This document shows positions 7,284 to 15,237 of a DNA stretch of 64,000 nt, piece after piece. The stretch is taken from contig NZ_CALNVW010000027.1 of assembly GCF_940670765.1 (NCBI RefSeq), positions 62,001 to 126,000 of the forward strand, in the 5' to 3' direction. The position numbers and the translations under genes were made by a program. How positions within the stretch are numbered: position 1 is the stretch's first letter; each line of letters opens with the position of its first letter. The stretch is from Streptomyces sp. A 4/2 (GTDB taxonomy: Bacteria > Actinomycetota > Actinomycetes > Streptomycetales > Streptomycetaceae). The notes under the pieces were generated by a model. That model worked only from the letters and a program-made list of their open reading frames with translations. It did not search any database and was not told the DNA's origin.

Positions 7284-7855
7284 CGGATTCCCTCCGTGGG
7301 CTGCGGTGTTGAAGGGTTGGAGAGTGCGGGGAACTGGCCTCTGAGCTTGTCCATACCGCGAGCGAGCTGGGACCGCACGGTGCCTGGCGAGATCTTCAGG
7401 TCGACCGCTATCTCGTCATCCGACAGGTCATGGAAGTACCGAAGTACCACGACCGTCCGCATGCGCATCGGCAGACCCTGGAGGGCCCGGACCAACTGGT
7501 CCCTCGTGTCCACCCGCCCGTACTGGTCCCCGGGGGCGGCACGGTCGCCGCCGTCCTGATGCGGGACCATGCGGCGGAACCTCCGCCACCGGTCGTTGGC
7601 CAGGTTCACCATGATCCGCCGCACGTACGCCTCCGGAGAGTCCTTGGCGGCGATGGTGCGCCACTTGCGGCAGGCCCGCTCCAGGGTCTCCTGGACCAGG
7701 TCCTCCGCGGCCTCGTGGTTCCCCGTCAAGACGAGGGCACCTCGGAACAGCACGGCCGACCGGGCGACGACAAAGCCGTGGAAGTCGTTCTGCGACTCGG
7801 CCGTTCCGGGCGTGCTGATTCCGATACGGACATCGTGCTCGGTTGCCAGGTCCAC
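7280..7855 (-). CDS. ECF (SigE-like) RNA polymerase sigma factor
   Basis: This 191-aa protein has sigma region 2 (ALVLTGNHEAAEDLVQETLERACRKW, then AYVRRIMVNLANDRWRR) and region 4 (LPMRMRTVVVLRYFHDLSDDEIAVDL, then GTVRSQLARGMDKLR). This matches the SigE/SACE family with GTVRSQ in the recognition helix. The GTG at 7855 is preceded by AAGGGA at an 8-base distance; an upstream ATG and GTG are also in frame. The partner gene is coupled downstream. The original 5' flank is now pseudogene debris, so its promoter cannot be judged. Confidence 0.88.
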   Translation of the reverse strand: MDLATEHDVRIGISTPGTAESQNDFHGFVVARSAVLFRGALVLTGNHEAAEDLVQETLERACRKWRTIAAKDSPEAYVRRIMVNLANDRWRRFRRMVPHQDGGDRAAPGDQYGRVDTRDQLVRALQGLPMRMRTVVVLRYFHDLSDDEIAVDLKISPGTVRSQLARGMDKLRGQFPALSNPSTPQPTEGIR

Positions 7856-7945
7856 ATCCCCATCCCTTCCTGTCACCCCTCCTCGACGGGAAAGTGCTCC
7901 CGTTTGCTGCACGCCCATCGTGAGACCTGCGTCACACCGCGGGCA

Positions 7946-8302
7946 GTCGGAAGGAACGGCCCCGACGACGTCCCGAGCAAGGAAGACCTCGTCCTGCACA
8001 TGGCCGACGCTGCGTTCGGCGAGGAGTCCTACCGCGCGGACGCCCCCGAGGACTGGCGTACACGCATCGAGCTGGGTGGCCGGACCCTGTGGAGCCTGTA
8101 CCGGAAGCACCCGTGGCTGGCCCAGCTCGGCTTCCTCACACGCCCATTGCTCGTGCCCAATCTGATGGTCCACGGCGAGTGGATGCTGGGAGCCTTCGAG
8201 GACGGCTACGACCTGCGTCTCGACGCGCTCTTCGAATTCGGCCTCAAGGCACTCCTCGACGGCCTGACTTCCATCGTCGAAGGTCAGGAAGCTGTCGCGT
8301 AG
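7946..8302 (+). pseudogene. TetR-family regulator remnant (C-terminal, internally deleted)
   Basis: The plus frame reads SKEDLVLHMADAAFGEE, then a W/R-rich helix and RKHPWLAQLGFLTRPLL, which is the start of the TetR_C ligand domain typical of tetracycline-repressor-like regulators. After GEWMLGAF it jumps to DLRLDALFEFGLKALLDGL, the family's usual C terminus, so 60 or more residues of the middle are missing. The N-terminal helix-turn-helix is also missing; upstream is the divergent sigma gene. No usable start codon. Judged non-functional. Confidence 0.75.
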
Positions 8303-8428
8303 ACACATGAACGAGTTCATCGAGGACCGGACCCACATGCCCCTTCGCGTTATCGGGGCACCCGCCGGCGACGGGGCGGATACGACCGGAGATCACCCGC
8401 GTTCATGGTCCCGGCCAGAACAAGCGCT

Positions 8429-8686
8429 TCACTCCCCGTCGGCGGAATCCGGATTGCGCAGGGGCCGCAGGCCGCCAGGCAGGTTCGGGGAGCTGGAAGG
8501 AGTACCGGCCGAGCATGTTGATGTGATGGTTTGTACAAACGGCGAGAGGCGGGCCACGTCCTCGTTCCGGACCTCGAACCCGTCCGCGCGGAGCTGGGTG
8601 ACAGCGGCATCCATGTAGCGGGTGTTGAACGGCACGAGGGCATTGAGGACCAGTCCGAGGGCGCCGATCTGGTCCTCCATGCCGCC
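8429..8686 (-). pseudogene. Tn3-family transposase C-terminal remnant, frameshifted
   Basis: The minus strand encodes MEDQIGALGLVLNALVPFNT, then RYMDAAVTQLRADG and NEDVARLSP, characteristic of the end of Tn3-family DDE transposases. The following INMLGRYSFQLPEP continues in a different frame, and the final GGLRPLRNPDSADGE returns to the first frame. There are thus at least two frameshifts, and everything N-terminal is lost. I did not find a 38-bp Tn3 terminal repeat nearby. Confidence 0.8.
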
Positions 8687-8952
8687 CTGTTCCGATCCCC
8701 AGAACCCTGGAGAACCGAAGGTGAACGGTAAGAGCAGCAGCTCGGCCTCCCCCATCGCCGCAGTCGAGTGGGAGATCGACGACGTCGCCGGAACCTCGCT
8801 GGGGCACCACAGGCACCTCGCCCGAATCGGCAAAATCCTCTACTCGGAGATCGATTCGGGGGCTAGGGTCGCCGGATGCCAACTCGCCTCCATGGCAGTC
8901 CACTTGGGCGAATCAGCCGCCGGCGAGTGCAATCGATGTAAGGATCACCGCA

Positions 8953-9381
8953 ATGAAGAAGCGCCATGTGCTTGCCAGCGCCGCCGGTGCGGCCGTTCTG
9001 GCAGTGCTCCCCCTGGCCAGCACCGCCTCCGCGGCCGACTACACCGTGACTTACACGTCCGGGCCGCACACCGGCGACACGTGCACCTGGAGCAACAGTT
9101 GTGCCGGTTCGGCATCGTTCGTCCATGCCGGCGACCACCTGCTGGTCTGGGACAACGCTGCCGACGGGCATTCCGTGGTGGTGGAGTACGAGCGCTCCGA
9201 TGTGGGCGGCAGCGACTACATACGCGACTGGAACTCCTACGGCAAGTACGCCAAGCTCGACGTCAACATGAACCTCCCCGAGGACGGATGGATCACCTAC
9301 CGCGTCTGCCTGGGCGAGTACGGCAGTCGCACCGTCCTTAGAGACACTTGCTCCTCCTTCCTCTGGGAATCCGCCAAGTGA
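8953..9381 (+). CDS. Small secreted hypothetical protein
   Basis: This 142-aa protein has a clear Sec signal peptide: MKKRHV, a hydrophobic core (AAGAAVLAVLPLA) and a STASAAD cleavage region near residue 27-28. The mature part has four or five cysteines (DTC, NSC, RVC, RDTC), suggesting two disulphides, and looks beta-rich. I do not recognise a family. A GTAAGGATC ribosome site precedes the ATG. A very strong hairpin ends the unit 22 bases after the stop. It is the only intact gene within several kilobases of debris in the island. Confidence 0.75.
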   Translation: MKKRHVLASAAGAAVLAVLPLASTASAADYTVTYTSGPHTGDTCTWSNSCAGSASFVHAGDHLLVWDNAADGHSVVVEYERSDVGGSDYIRDWNSYGKYAKLDVNMNLPEDGWITYRVCLGEYGSRTVLRDTCSSFLWESAK

Positions 9382-9403
9382 TCACCGCACCATGACCGCC
9401 ACG

Positions 9404-9444
9404 CCCCCGGCGGCAGAGGCTGTACCAGCCTCTGCCGCCGGGGG
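9404..9444 (+). terminator. Strong stem-loop terminator
   Basis: CCCCCGGCGGCAGAGGCT pairs perfectly with AGCCTCTGCCGCCGGGGG around a 5-base loop (GTACC). It lies just after the small secreted protein gene. Confidence 0.8.
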
Positions 9445-9656
9445 GCGCCGCCGTTCGCCTGCACACGCCGGTTGGTCGCGCGGCGCCACCAGGTGGCCCG
9501 CCGGCCAGGACGTGGCCACGCCCGCCGACCTCTCGGCCGCCGACTTCGGTCAGGCCCCTACCACTGGGGGCGCAACTGGACACATTCCGCGTCGATCTGG
9601 GCGAGGAGATCGGTGTCGTTGTCGGCGGCAGGGCGCTGCAAGCGTTCCAGTAGGTC

Positions 9657-10035
9657 CCGGTGCAGGTGCAGCGCGTCATCGCTGCCGTGGCCACCGGCTC
9701 CGGTGCACTGGTGGCCGAGGTCGGCGGCAGCGTCTGGTGCCTGTTTCCGTGGGTCGCTGTCGGCCACGTCCGTGGTGTCGACCTCAGCTACTCCCAGGCC
9801 TCGGGTGTCGGCGTTCGTGCACGGCTATCGGTCCGTGGTGCCCATTGAGGCGCTCGCGCTGGTGGACGGTGTACGTCGCCTGTGGTGGAAGCGGATGACG
9901 GACTTCTGGCAGCTGGAGTTCCACTACGACCGCGGTGACTTCTCCTGCGACGAGCTGTTCAGCGCGGATGAGGCGCTGCTCCACTGGTGGACTGATCGAC
10001 TCGGTCAGGTCGAGGACGCCTTCGTCGCGGGGTAG
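9657..10035 (+). pseudogene. Phosphotransferase (APH/HSK2-like) remnant
   Basis: Two pieces of one family appear in different plus frames. The first (9660 onward) reads GSGALVAEVGGSVWCLFPWV then HVRGVDLSYSQA. The second, ending at 10035, reads FVHGYRSVVPIEALALVDGV then WWKRMTDFWQLEFHYD and LLHWWTDR. These match the mid and C-terminal parts of aminoglycoside/homoserine-kinase-type phosphotransferases as I remember them. The ATP-binding N-terminal lobe and the catalytic loop are missing and the frame breaks near 9800, so it is dead. Confidence 0.62.
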
Positions 10036-10256
10036 ATGCCCAGGGCTTGGAGGGCGGGCAGGCGCGGACGGACGAAACCCGCGGAGTGCTGCCGGGCCTG
10101 CTCCCCGCCCAAGAGGTCCATGTTGGCGAGTTTGCGCAGGTGGAGCACGGTAGCGAGGACCCGGTCAGCTGAGGTGAGCTTGGCTTTTGCGCCCGTGTCC
10201 GGTGCGACCAGACGCTCGTGACCACGACGTGAGCGGGCCACTTCCTCGCGTTGCAC
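10005..10256 (-). pseudogene. Transposase N-terminal remnant (IS5-like)
   Basis: The frame contains KLTSADRVLATVLHLRKL, which resembles the opening of IS5-type Streptomyces transposases (LTFPDQVLATVLHLR..). The rest is scrambled and no DDE motif is left. It overlaps the end of the phosphotransferase remnant on the other strand. Confidence 0.5.
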
Positions 10257-10350
10257 CTCCAGCGCGGGGGTGCCCCTATGTGTTCGGTCAAGGGGCGACG
10301 GTCAGTAAGTTCGTGTGGTCGAAGGTGAGTGCCAAGGGGTTGGGGGGCGC

Positions 10351-10596
10351 ATGAGCGAGAGCCAGATCACGATCAAGCTCACGAGCGATCAGGCATTGGT
10401 GTTGTCGGACTGGCTGGAGAAGCTCCAGATGACGGACCTCAGTCGTGTCATCGACGATCCGGCCGTGTGGTCGCCGATCCATCGAATCGCCGGGACGTTG
10501 GACACGACGCTTCCTGAGTTGTTCGCGGAGGACTATGGCCGGCGGCTTGAGGCTGCTCGTCAGCGGCTTCGGGCGGAGAACGACTGGGCGAGTTGA
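10351..10596 (+). CDS. Small hypothetical protein (81 aa)
   Basis: This is a short acidic, probably helical protein beginning MSESQITIKLTSDQALVLSDWLEKLQ. The ATG at 10351 has a G-rich ribosome site (TTGGGGGGC). I do not recognise a family. It has no signal peptide or membrane segment. It is flanked on both sides by transposase debris and so belongs to the mobile region. Confidence 0.62.
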   Translation: MSESQITIKLTSDQALVLSDWLEKLQMTDLSRVIDDPAVWSPIHRIAGTLDTTLPELFAEDYGRRLEAARQRLRAENDWAS

Positions 10597-10635
10597 ACTC
10601 CTCAGCTGATCACGGGGCCCTGCGACTTTGGTCAA

Positions 10636-10715
10636 GGGGTTGGGGTGGGTCGAGGTTCGTAGAAGGTGCCGTCGCGGAGCATTGCGAACAGGGCGTCGGT
10701 CCGGTGGCGGGCCGC
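10636..10715 (-). pseudogene. IS110-family transposase C-terminal remnant
   Basis: The minus strand reads HRTDALFAMLRDGTFYEPRP, which is the usual end of Streptomyces IS110-type transposases. Only about 25 codons survive; the rest of the gene is not present in the window. Confidence 0.65.
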
Positions 10716-10863
10716 CCTATCCCGCCGCACCCCGTCCGCGGTGCGTACTCGCAGATCCGGGCGGGGTGCGGTGGTGGCAGCGGGAGCTCCGCTCAACCCC
10801 ACTGCGCCGGGGCGTCATCACCGCTTCGAGAACGCGGCGCATGCCCGTTCACGTCAGGCGCCG

Positions 10864-11385
10864 TCACTCGCCGACGGTGCCCATCTCCGCCATGAAGTCC
10901 ACCGGATTGCTGTCGAAGCCGCGGAGCATCTCGCGCAGCTCCCAGCCCGCGGAGCCGTTCCGGGTGAACTCCGCGACAGTCGCGGCAGTGGACCCCGCAA
11001 GCTGCGCGAAGTCGTCCGCGAGGAGTTCCCGGTACCGCTTGACGACGACCACACCGGGGTTCGCGATCTCGCCGAAGGTGAGAGGCCCGGCGTTCTGGTG
11101 GATCGCCACCCCCACCACCACCCGGCCGTAGTCGGACGGTATCCGGTCGAACTCCAGGACCATCACTTCATCGAAGCCGAGGCCCTGGCCGGACTCGCTG
11201 TGCCGGCTCATGGTGATGGTGCCGTCCGGGGCACGGCTCTCGGTGTGGACGACGTACACCGGCCGCCCACGGGGTTCGTCGGCGGAGTAGACCGCGCCGA
11301 TGATGTCCAGATGGTGCGGTGCCTCCCCCAGCGGGCTCGGATCCCACCGGAGCCTTACCTCGACCTTGCCCAGTTCGCCGTTCAC
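10864..11385 (-). CDS. TerD-family protein
   Basis: This 173-aa member of the TerD/CABP family is linked to tellurite resistance and general stress. Visible hallmarks are HHLDIIGAVYS near residue 25-35, LGFDEVMVLEFDRIPSDYGRVVVGVAIHQN in the middle, and a final helix WELREMLRGFDSNP. TerD domains bind Ca2+ through acidic clusters; the usual LDAS motif is replaced by LDII, so calcium binding is uncertain. The GTG at 11385 follows AAGGGGGAA. It stands alone, without terA/B/C neighbours. Confidence 0.82.
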   Translation of the reverse strand: MNGELGKVEVRLRWDPSPLGEAPHHLDIIGAVYSADEPRGRPVYVVHTESRAPDGTITMSRHSESGQGLGFDEVMVLEFDRIPSDYGRVVVGVAIHQNAGPLTFGEIANPGVVVVKRYRELLADDFAQLAGSTAATVAEFTRNGSAGWELREMLRGFDSNPVDFMAEMGTVGE

Positions 11386-11445
11386 ACCGTCTTCCCCCTT
11401 GTCGCGTCGCCGCGGGAGATCCCCGGCGTCATCAAGTATGGCCGC

Positions 11446-12159
11446 TCACGCTGCTCTTGGTGCAAGGCCGGCGCAGGATGGCCGAGGGCTCCGGCAGCCC
11501 CAGCTGTGCTCCCGGGGCTGCCGGAGCGGGCGTTCCGTTCCGCGTGGACGCTCACTTCGGCCACCTTCGTCGGCTTGATGCTCCGCGACGAAGTCCGTGC
11601 CCGGGAGCCTGAAGTCGTCCGGAACACGCAGACCGAACCGGCCCAGCATGTACTTCAGGAAGTCCACCACGCTGGGGATGGTCACCTCCCGGATTTCGTC
11701 CAAGCCTGGCACCGGGACCGCGGTGGGAGGCACGTCCACGGCCACCGATCGTGCGGACACGAGACTGTCCCGCATCAGAACGGCCTGGAGGACAGCGGCA
11801 CGGTACTCATCCTCGAACCTGAAGGTGACCGGTCACGCCCTGTCGATCAGGAGCACATGCAGGAGGTCGTGCTTCAGCACCCTGTCCTTCACTCTCCCGC
11901 ACGGCAGGAAATAGGTGATGCCGAAGGTAGGCGGTGCCTCCATCGACGACTCCAGCACGTCCAGAACGCTCGGATCCGCTTCCACCATGCAGACAGGGAA
12001 AGAGGGAACCCCGGAAGCGTCAAGCATCGCCCGACGAATCACGCCGCGCCTGGCTGCCCGCCCGCCCACCGCCTCGCCCTGGCCACCGAACCTCCGAGAC
12101 ATGACCGGCCGGACAAGTCGCCAGTCGGCCGACGCTGCGATTTGCGGATGGAACGGCAC
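11446..12159 (-). pseudogene. Possible decayed gene or gene pair of unknown function
   Basis: On the minus strand, one frame is open from ATG 12159 to a TGA at 11833-11835. The same frame resumes directly after the stop and reads a protein-like segment (FEDEYRAAVLQAVLMRDSL and then DFLKYMLGRFGLRVPDDFRL) before losing character near 11560. Either a single gene carries an in-frame stop, or a second gene starts at the ATG at 11775. No family is recognised for either piece. It lies between TerD and the tRNA gene in the island. Confidence 0.4.
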
Positions 12160-12330
12160 GACTACGTCGGCGCCGAGTGACGCAGGCCACAGAAAGTGCG
12201 TATCGATGTATGAGACGTGACGCCGTCAAGTCGCCCGAGGGGTCCGATGGAACGCCATTGACCAGTGCATTTCCCGCAGTTGGGGCACGCGGAGGGCACA
12301 GCACCGCTTGAGTGGTCTAGACAACAAAGA

Positions 12331-12355
12331 AGCCCCAGGCTGCTGACCTGAGGCT
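12331..12355 (-). terminator. Terminator downstream of tRNA-Gly (also part of the att-like repeat)
   Basis: AGCCCCAGG and CCTGAGGCT form a near-perfect hairpin 7 bases beyond the CCA end of the tRNA. Equivalent hairpins are present in repeats A and B, showing that the duplicated block includes sequence downstream of the tRNA. Confidence 0.65.
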
Positions 12356-12361
12356 AAATGT

Positions 12362-12435
12362 TGGAGCGAGTGACGGGAATCGAACCCGCGCTCTGAGCTT
12401 GGGAAGCTCATGTTCTACCATTAAACTACACTCGC
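12362..12435 (-). tRNA. tRNA-Gly (anticodon CCC)
   Basis: The minus strand folds into a full cloverleaf: acceptor GCGAGTG/CACTCGC, anticodon stem TGAGC/GCTCA, loop TTCCCAA with anticodon CCC (reads GGG), a T-arm with GGTTCGATTCC, discriminator T and an encoded CCA. Mature 5' end at 12435. It is the apparent integration target of the island to its left, since partial copies of its 3' half occur at 5.06 kb and 6.39 kb. Confidence 0.95.
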
Positions 12436-12721
12436 GCAGCGATCTCCCCGAAGGGATCCGCACCGCAGTCACTCTACCCCATGCTCTCCCGCCTGCCCGG
12501 CCCCCCGGCGTCCGCGCCGTGGGGCCTCCGTGTTGTCCGGGCGCGCCGGTCGGACGTGGTCCCGGGCGCGCTTCCCGGGTGGGGGTCCGGAGGGGGATCC
12601 GGGTGCCGGGCGCGGAAGTTGGGGCGTAGCGTGGGCGACCGGAGTGCCGGTTGCGGCGGTGTCCTGTACATCCCCTAATGTGGTGTTTTCTCTCGTCCAC
12701 GCTTGATGGGGAAGGGACTTG

Positions 12722-12895
12722 ATGGGTCCGATGGAACGCACCGTCGTCCGCTGTGCCGAAGGGCATGTCTTCAGTACCGCCACGTTCCCGTTGCAGCAGC
12801 TCGGGGCCGACCGGATCGGGCCGGGCCGGCTCATCCGGTGTCCGCGCTGTGCGCGGTTGCGGCATGCCGTACCGGTGGGGGCGGAGCAGCAGTAG
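12722..12895 (+). CDS. Small conserved Cys-containing protein upstream of dcd
   Basis: This 57-aa protein has the pattern VRCAEGHVFST near the start and LIRCPRCARLRHAVP near the end. The spaced Cys/His residues suggest a zinc ribbon. The ATG at 12722 is preceded by GGGGAAGGGA at about 4-5 bases. I believe similar short proteins are common in Streptomyces, but no function is known to me. It ends 82 bases before dcd. Confidence 0.7.
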   Translation: MGPMERTVVRCAEGHVFSTATFPLQQLGADRIGPGRLIRCPRCARLRHAVPVGAEQQ

Positions 12896-12977
12896 CAGGA
12901 GAGTGGCGCCGCCCGGGGGCGGGGCGCGCGGGCCGTCCGATTGGGGGTGGACCGCGCGGTCCCCGTATCCTCGGGGC

Positions 12978-13553
12978 GTGCTTCTCTCAGACAAGGACAT
13001 CCGGGCCGAGATCGACGCCGGACGCGTGCGCATCGATCCGTACGACGAATACATGGTGCAGCCCTCCAGCATCGATGTGCGGCTCGACCGCTACTTCCGG
13101 GTGTTCGAGAACCACCGCTACCCCCACATCGACCCCGCCGTCGAGCAGGCGGATCTGACCCGCACGGTCGAGCCGGAGGGGGACGAGGCGTTCATCCTGC
13201 ACCCCGGTGAGTTCGTGCTGGCCTCCACGTACGAGGTCGTCACCCTCCCCGACGACATCGCGTCCCGCCTCGAAGGCAAGTCCAGCCTCGGGCGGCTGGG
13301 GCTGGTGACGCACTCCACCGCCGGGTTCATCGACCCCGGTTTCTCCGGGCACGTCACACTCGAACTCTCGAACGTGGCGACGCTCCCGATGAAGCTCTGG
13401 CCGGGGATGAAGATCGGACAGCTGTGCATGTTCCGGCTGTCCTCGCCCGCCGAGCACCCGTACGGCAGTGAGCGGTACGGCTCCCGCTACCAGGGGCAGC
13501 GCGGGCCGACGGCTTCGCGGTCCTTCCTCAACTTCCATCGGACCCAGGTGTGA
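12978..13553 (+). CDS. dcd: dCTP deaminase
   Basis: This 191-aa enzyme supplies dUMP or dUTP for thymidylate synthesis. It begins VLLSDKDIRAEIDAGRVRI and contains QPSSIDVRLD and the catalytic block GKSSLGRLGLVTHSTAGFID (Arg and Glu of the trimeric dUTPase-like fold). The SSLGRLGLVTHSTAGF block is like that of actinobacterial bifunctional deaminase/dUTPases that make dUMP directly, but activity cannot be decided from sequence. GTG start at 12978. The phosphoribosyltransferase gene starts 7 bases after the stop, so they probably form an operon. Confidence 0.95.
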   Translation: MLLSDKDIRAEIDAGRVRIDPYDEYMVQPSSIDVRLDRYFRVFENHRYPHIDPAVEQADLTRTVEPEGDEAFILHPGEFVLASTYEVVTLPDDIASRLEGKSSLGRLGLVTHSTAGFIDPGFSGHVTLELSNVATLPMKLWPGMKIGQLCMFRLSSPAEHPYGSERYGSRYQGQRGPTASRSFLNFHRTQV

Positions 13554-13560
13554 TTCAGGC

Positions 13561-14058
13561 ATGAGTGACGTACGCGAGAACCTGACGTACGAGGGTTTCG
13601 GGCGCGCGGTGCGCGAGCTGGCGCAGACCGTTGCCGACGACGGGTACGAACCGGACATAATCCTCAGCATCGCGCGCGGCGGCGTGTTCGTCGCCGGTGG
13701 GCTCGCCTACGCCCTGGACTGCAAGAACATCCACCTGGTCAATGTCGAGTTCTACACCGGCATCGGGACCACGCTGGAGATGCCGGTCATGCTGGCGCCG
13801 GTGCCCAACGCCATCGACTTCTCGGAGAAGAAGGTGCTCATCACCGATGACGTCGCCGACACCGGGAAGACCCTGAAGCTGGTGCACGACTTCTGCGTCG
13901 GGGCGGTCGCCGAGGTGCGCAGTGCGGTGATCTACGAGAAGTCGCAGTCGCTGGTGAAGTGCGAGTACGTGTGGAAGCGCACCGACGAGTGGATCAACTT
14001 CCCGTGGAGCGTCGAGCCGCCCGTCGTGCGGCGTGAGGGACAGGTGCGGGACGCCTGA
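13561..14058 (+). CDS. Phosphoribosyltransferase family protein
   Basis: This 165-aa type I phosphoribosyltransferase has the PRPP-binding motif VLITDDVADTGKT at about residues 97-109 and the ILSIARGGVFVAGGL loop near the N terminus. It resembles hypoxanthine or xanthine-type enzymes, and the exact base is not clear. It follows dcd by 7 bases, fitting a nucleotide salvage unit. ATG at 13561. A strong terminator follows. Confidence 0.88.
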   Translation: MSDVRENLTYEGFGRAVRELAQTVADDGYEPDIILSIARGGVFVAGGLAYALDCKNIHLVNVEFYTGIGTTLEMPVMLAPVPNAIDFSEKKVLITDDVADTGKTLKLVHDFCVGAVAEVRSAVIYEKSQSLVKCEYVWKRTDEWINFPWSVEPPVVRREGQVRDA

Positions 14059-14078
14059 TCCCACAGGCGGCAGAAGTA

Positions 14079-14110
14079 CGGAGAAGGGCCCCTCACGGGG
14101 CCCTTCTCCG
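14079..14110 (+). terminator. Strong terminator after dcd/PRTase
   Basis: CGGAGAAGGGCCCC and GGGGCCCTTCTCCG form a perfect 14-bp stem with a TCAC loop. It lies between convergent genes and may serve both. Confidence 0.85.
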
Positions 14111-14138
14111 TTGCGATGCCGGGTCGGGCCGGCTCAGC

Positions 14139-15113
14139 TCAGAGCGTGCCCAGCTTCAGCAGGGACAGCAGCGCGATCAGCTGGATCGACGAGGCGGCCA
14201 GCGCCCGCGGCCACGCCAGGTCGTGCGACTTGCTCACCATCGAGGTGAACAGCGCGCCCGCGGCGACCCAGGTGATCCAGCCGAGGATCTGCACGAAGCT
14301 GTTCTCGCCGCCCAGGAAGAACGCGAAGAGCAGCCGCGGCGCGTCCGTGATCGACATGATCAGCATGGAGAGCCCGACGGTCGGCTGCCAGGTGCCGTCG
14401 CCGCCGAGCTGGCGGGCCAGGGTGTGCGTCACCGCGCCCAGGATCAGGCTGCCGATGACGAACGCGACGCCGGTCGTCAGGACGTACGGGACGGCGTTGG
14501 ACAGGGTCGCGTGGAAGGCGTCCTCGCGGGCCTTGTCGAAGCCGAAGAGCACGAGCAGCCCGTAGATGAACGTGACGGTCAGCGCCGGGCCCCACATCTT
14601 GTGGTCGCGCATCTGCCAGAACGTCGGCCCCGGGCGCAGCACGATGCCGCGCAGCAGGTCCTTCCAGTGCAGCCGCGGTCCGGCGGGCGGGGCGGTGCCG
14701 GTCTGTCCCGCGCGGTAGGTGTTGCCGTCGCCGTACGGGTCCTCGCCGATGCTGAACGCCTGGGTGTGACCCGGGTTGTCCGAGCTGTCCTGGTACGGGT
14801 AGCCGTACGGTTCCGGCGGGCGGCTGCCGTACGGGGGCTGCCCCTGCTGTCCCTGCTGTCCCTGTTGCCCCTGCTGTCCCTGCTGGTACGGGTCGCCGAA
14901 GTACTCCGGCTCCCCGTACGGCTGCTGGGGCTGCGGAGGCCACTGGTGCTGCGGTGCATGCTGCTGCGGCGCAGGGCCACTGCCGTACGGCGGAGGCGGT
15001 GTCTGCCTGCCGTACGGCTGTTGCTGCTGCGCTTGCTGCTGTGCTTGCTGCTGCGGGGGTCGCCGTTGCGACGTGCGGTTGTCCCGGCCGCGTCCGATCC
15101 TGAATCCAGCCAC
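14139..15113 (-). CDS. Yip1-family integral membrane protein with Q/P/Y-rich N-terminal region
   Basis: This protein of 324 aa has two parts. The first 160 or so residues are disordered and rich in Gln, Pro, Tyr and Gly, with tandem QQGQ units encoded by a CTGCTGTCC/CTG repeat at 14842-14885. The remainder has five hydrophobic helices, with the Yip1 pattern from DLLRGIVLRPGPTFWQMRDH onward. The GTG at 15113 begins VAGFRIGRGRDNR, a start I expect for this actinobacterial family; an ATG at 15194 is in frame but adds a proline-rich extension. Function is unknown; Yip1 proteins are membrane-trafficking or permease-like. Confidence 0.8.
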   Translation of the reverse strand: MAGFRIGRGRDNRTSQRRPPQQQAQQQAQQQQPYGRQTPPPPYGSGPAPQQHAPQHQWPPQPQQPYGEPEYFGDPYQQGQQGQQGQQGQQGQPPYGSRPPEPYGYPYQDSSDNPGHTQAFSIGEDPYGDGNTYRAGQTGTAPPAGPRLHWKDLLRGIVLRPGPTFWQMRDHKMWGPALTVTFIYGLLVLFGFDKAREDAFHATLSNAVPYVLTTGVAFVIGSLILGAVTHTLARQLGGDGTWQPTVGLSMLIMSITDAPRLLFAFFLGGENSFVQILGWITWVAAGALFTSMVSKSHDLAWPRALAASSIQLIALLSLLKLGTL

Positions 15114-15237
15114 GCTTTCGAACGTACCCGTTCCTGGTGGGCGGGGTGCCGGGCCTGGTGGATCAGGCCCGGCTTTGCGGCCGAGCTGTGACATCCCCTA
15201 AGGGGTTTCCCGAAGGGAGTGCGACGACGCCTGGCGG

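Noticed and set aside
12436..12721. Possible gene between tRNA-Gly and the small zinc-ribbon protein
   Set aside because: Open frames in both directions are Arg/Gly/Pro-rich with no motifs. I see only the presumptive promoter region of both flanking genes.
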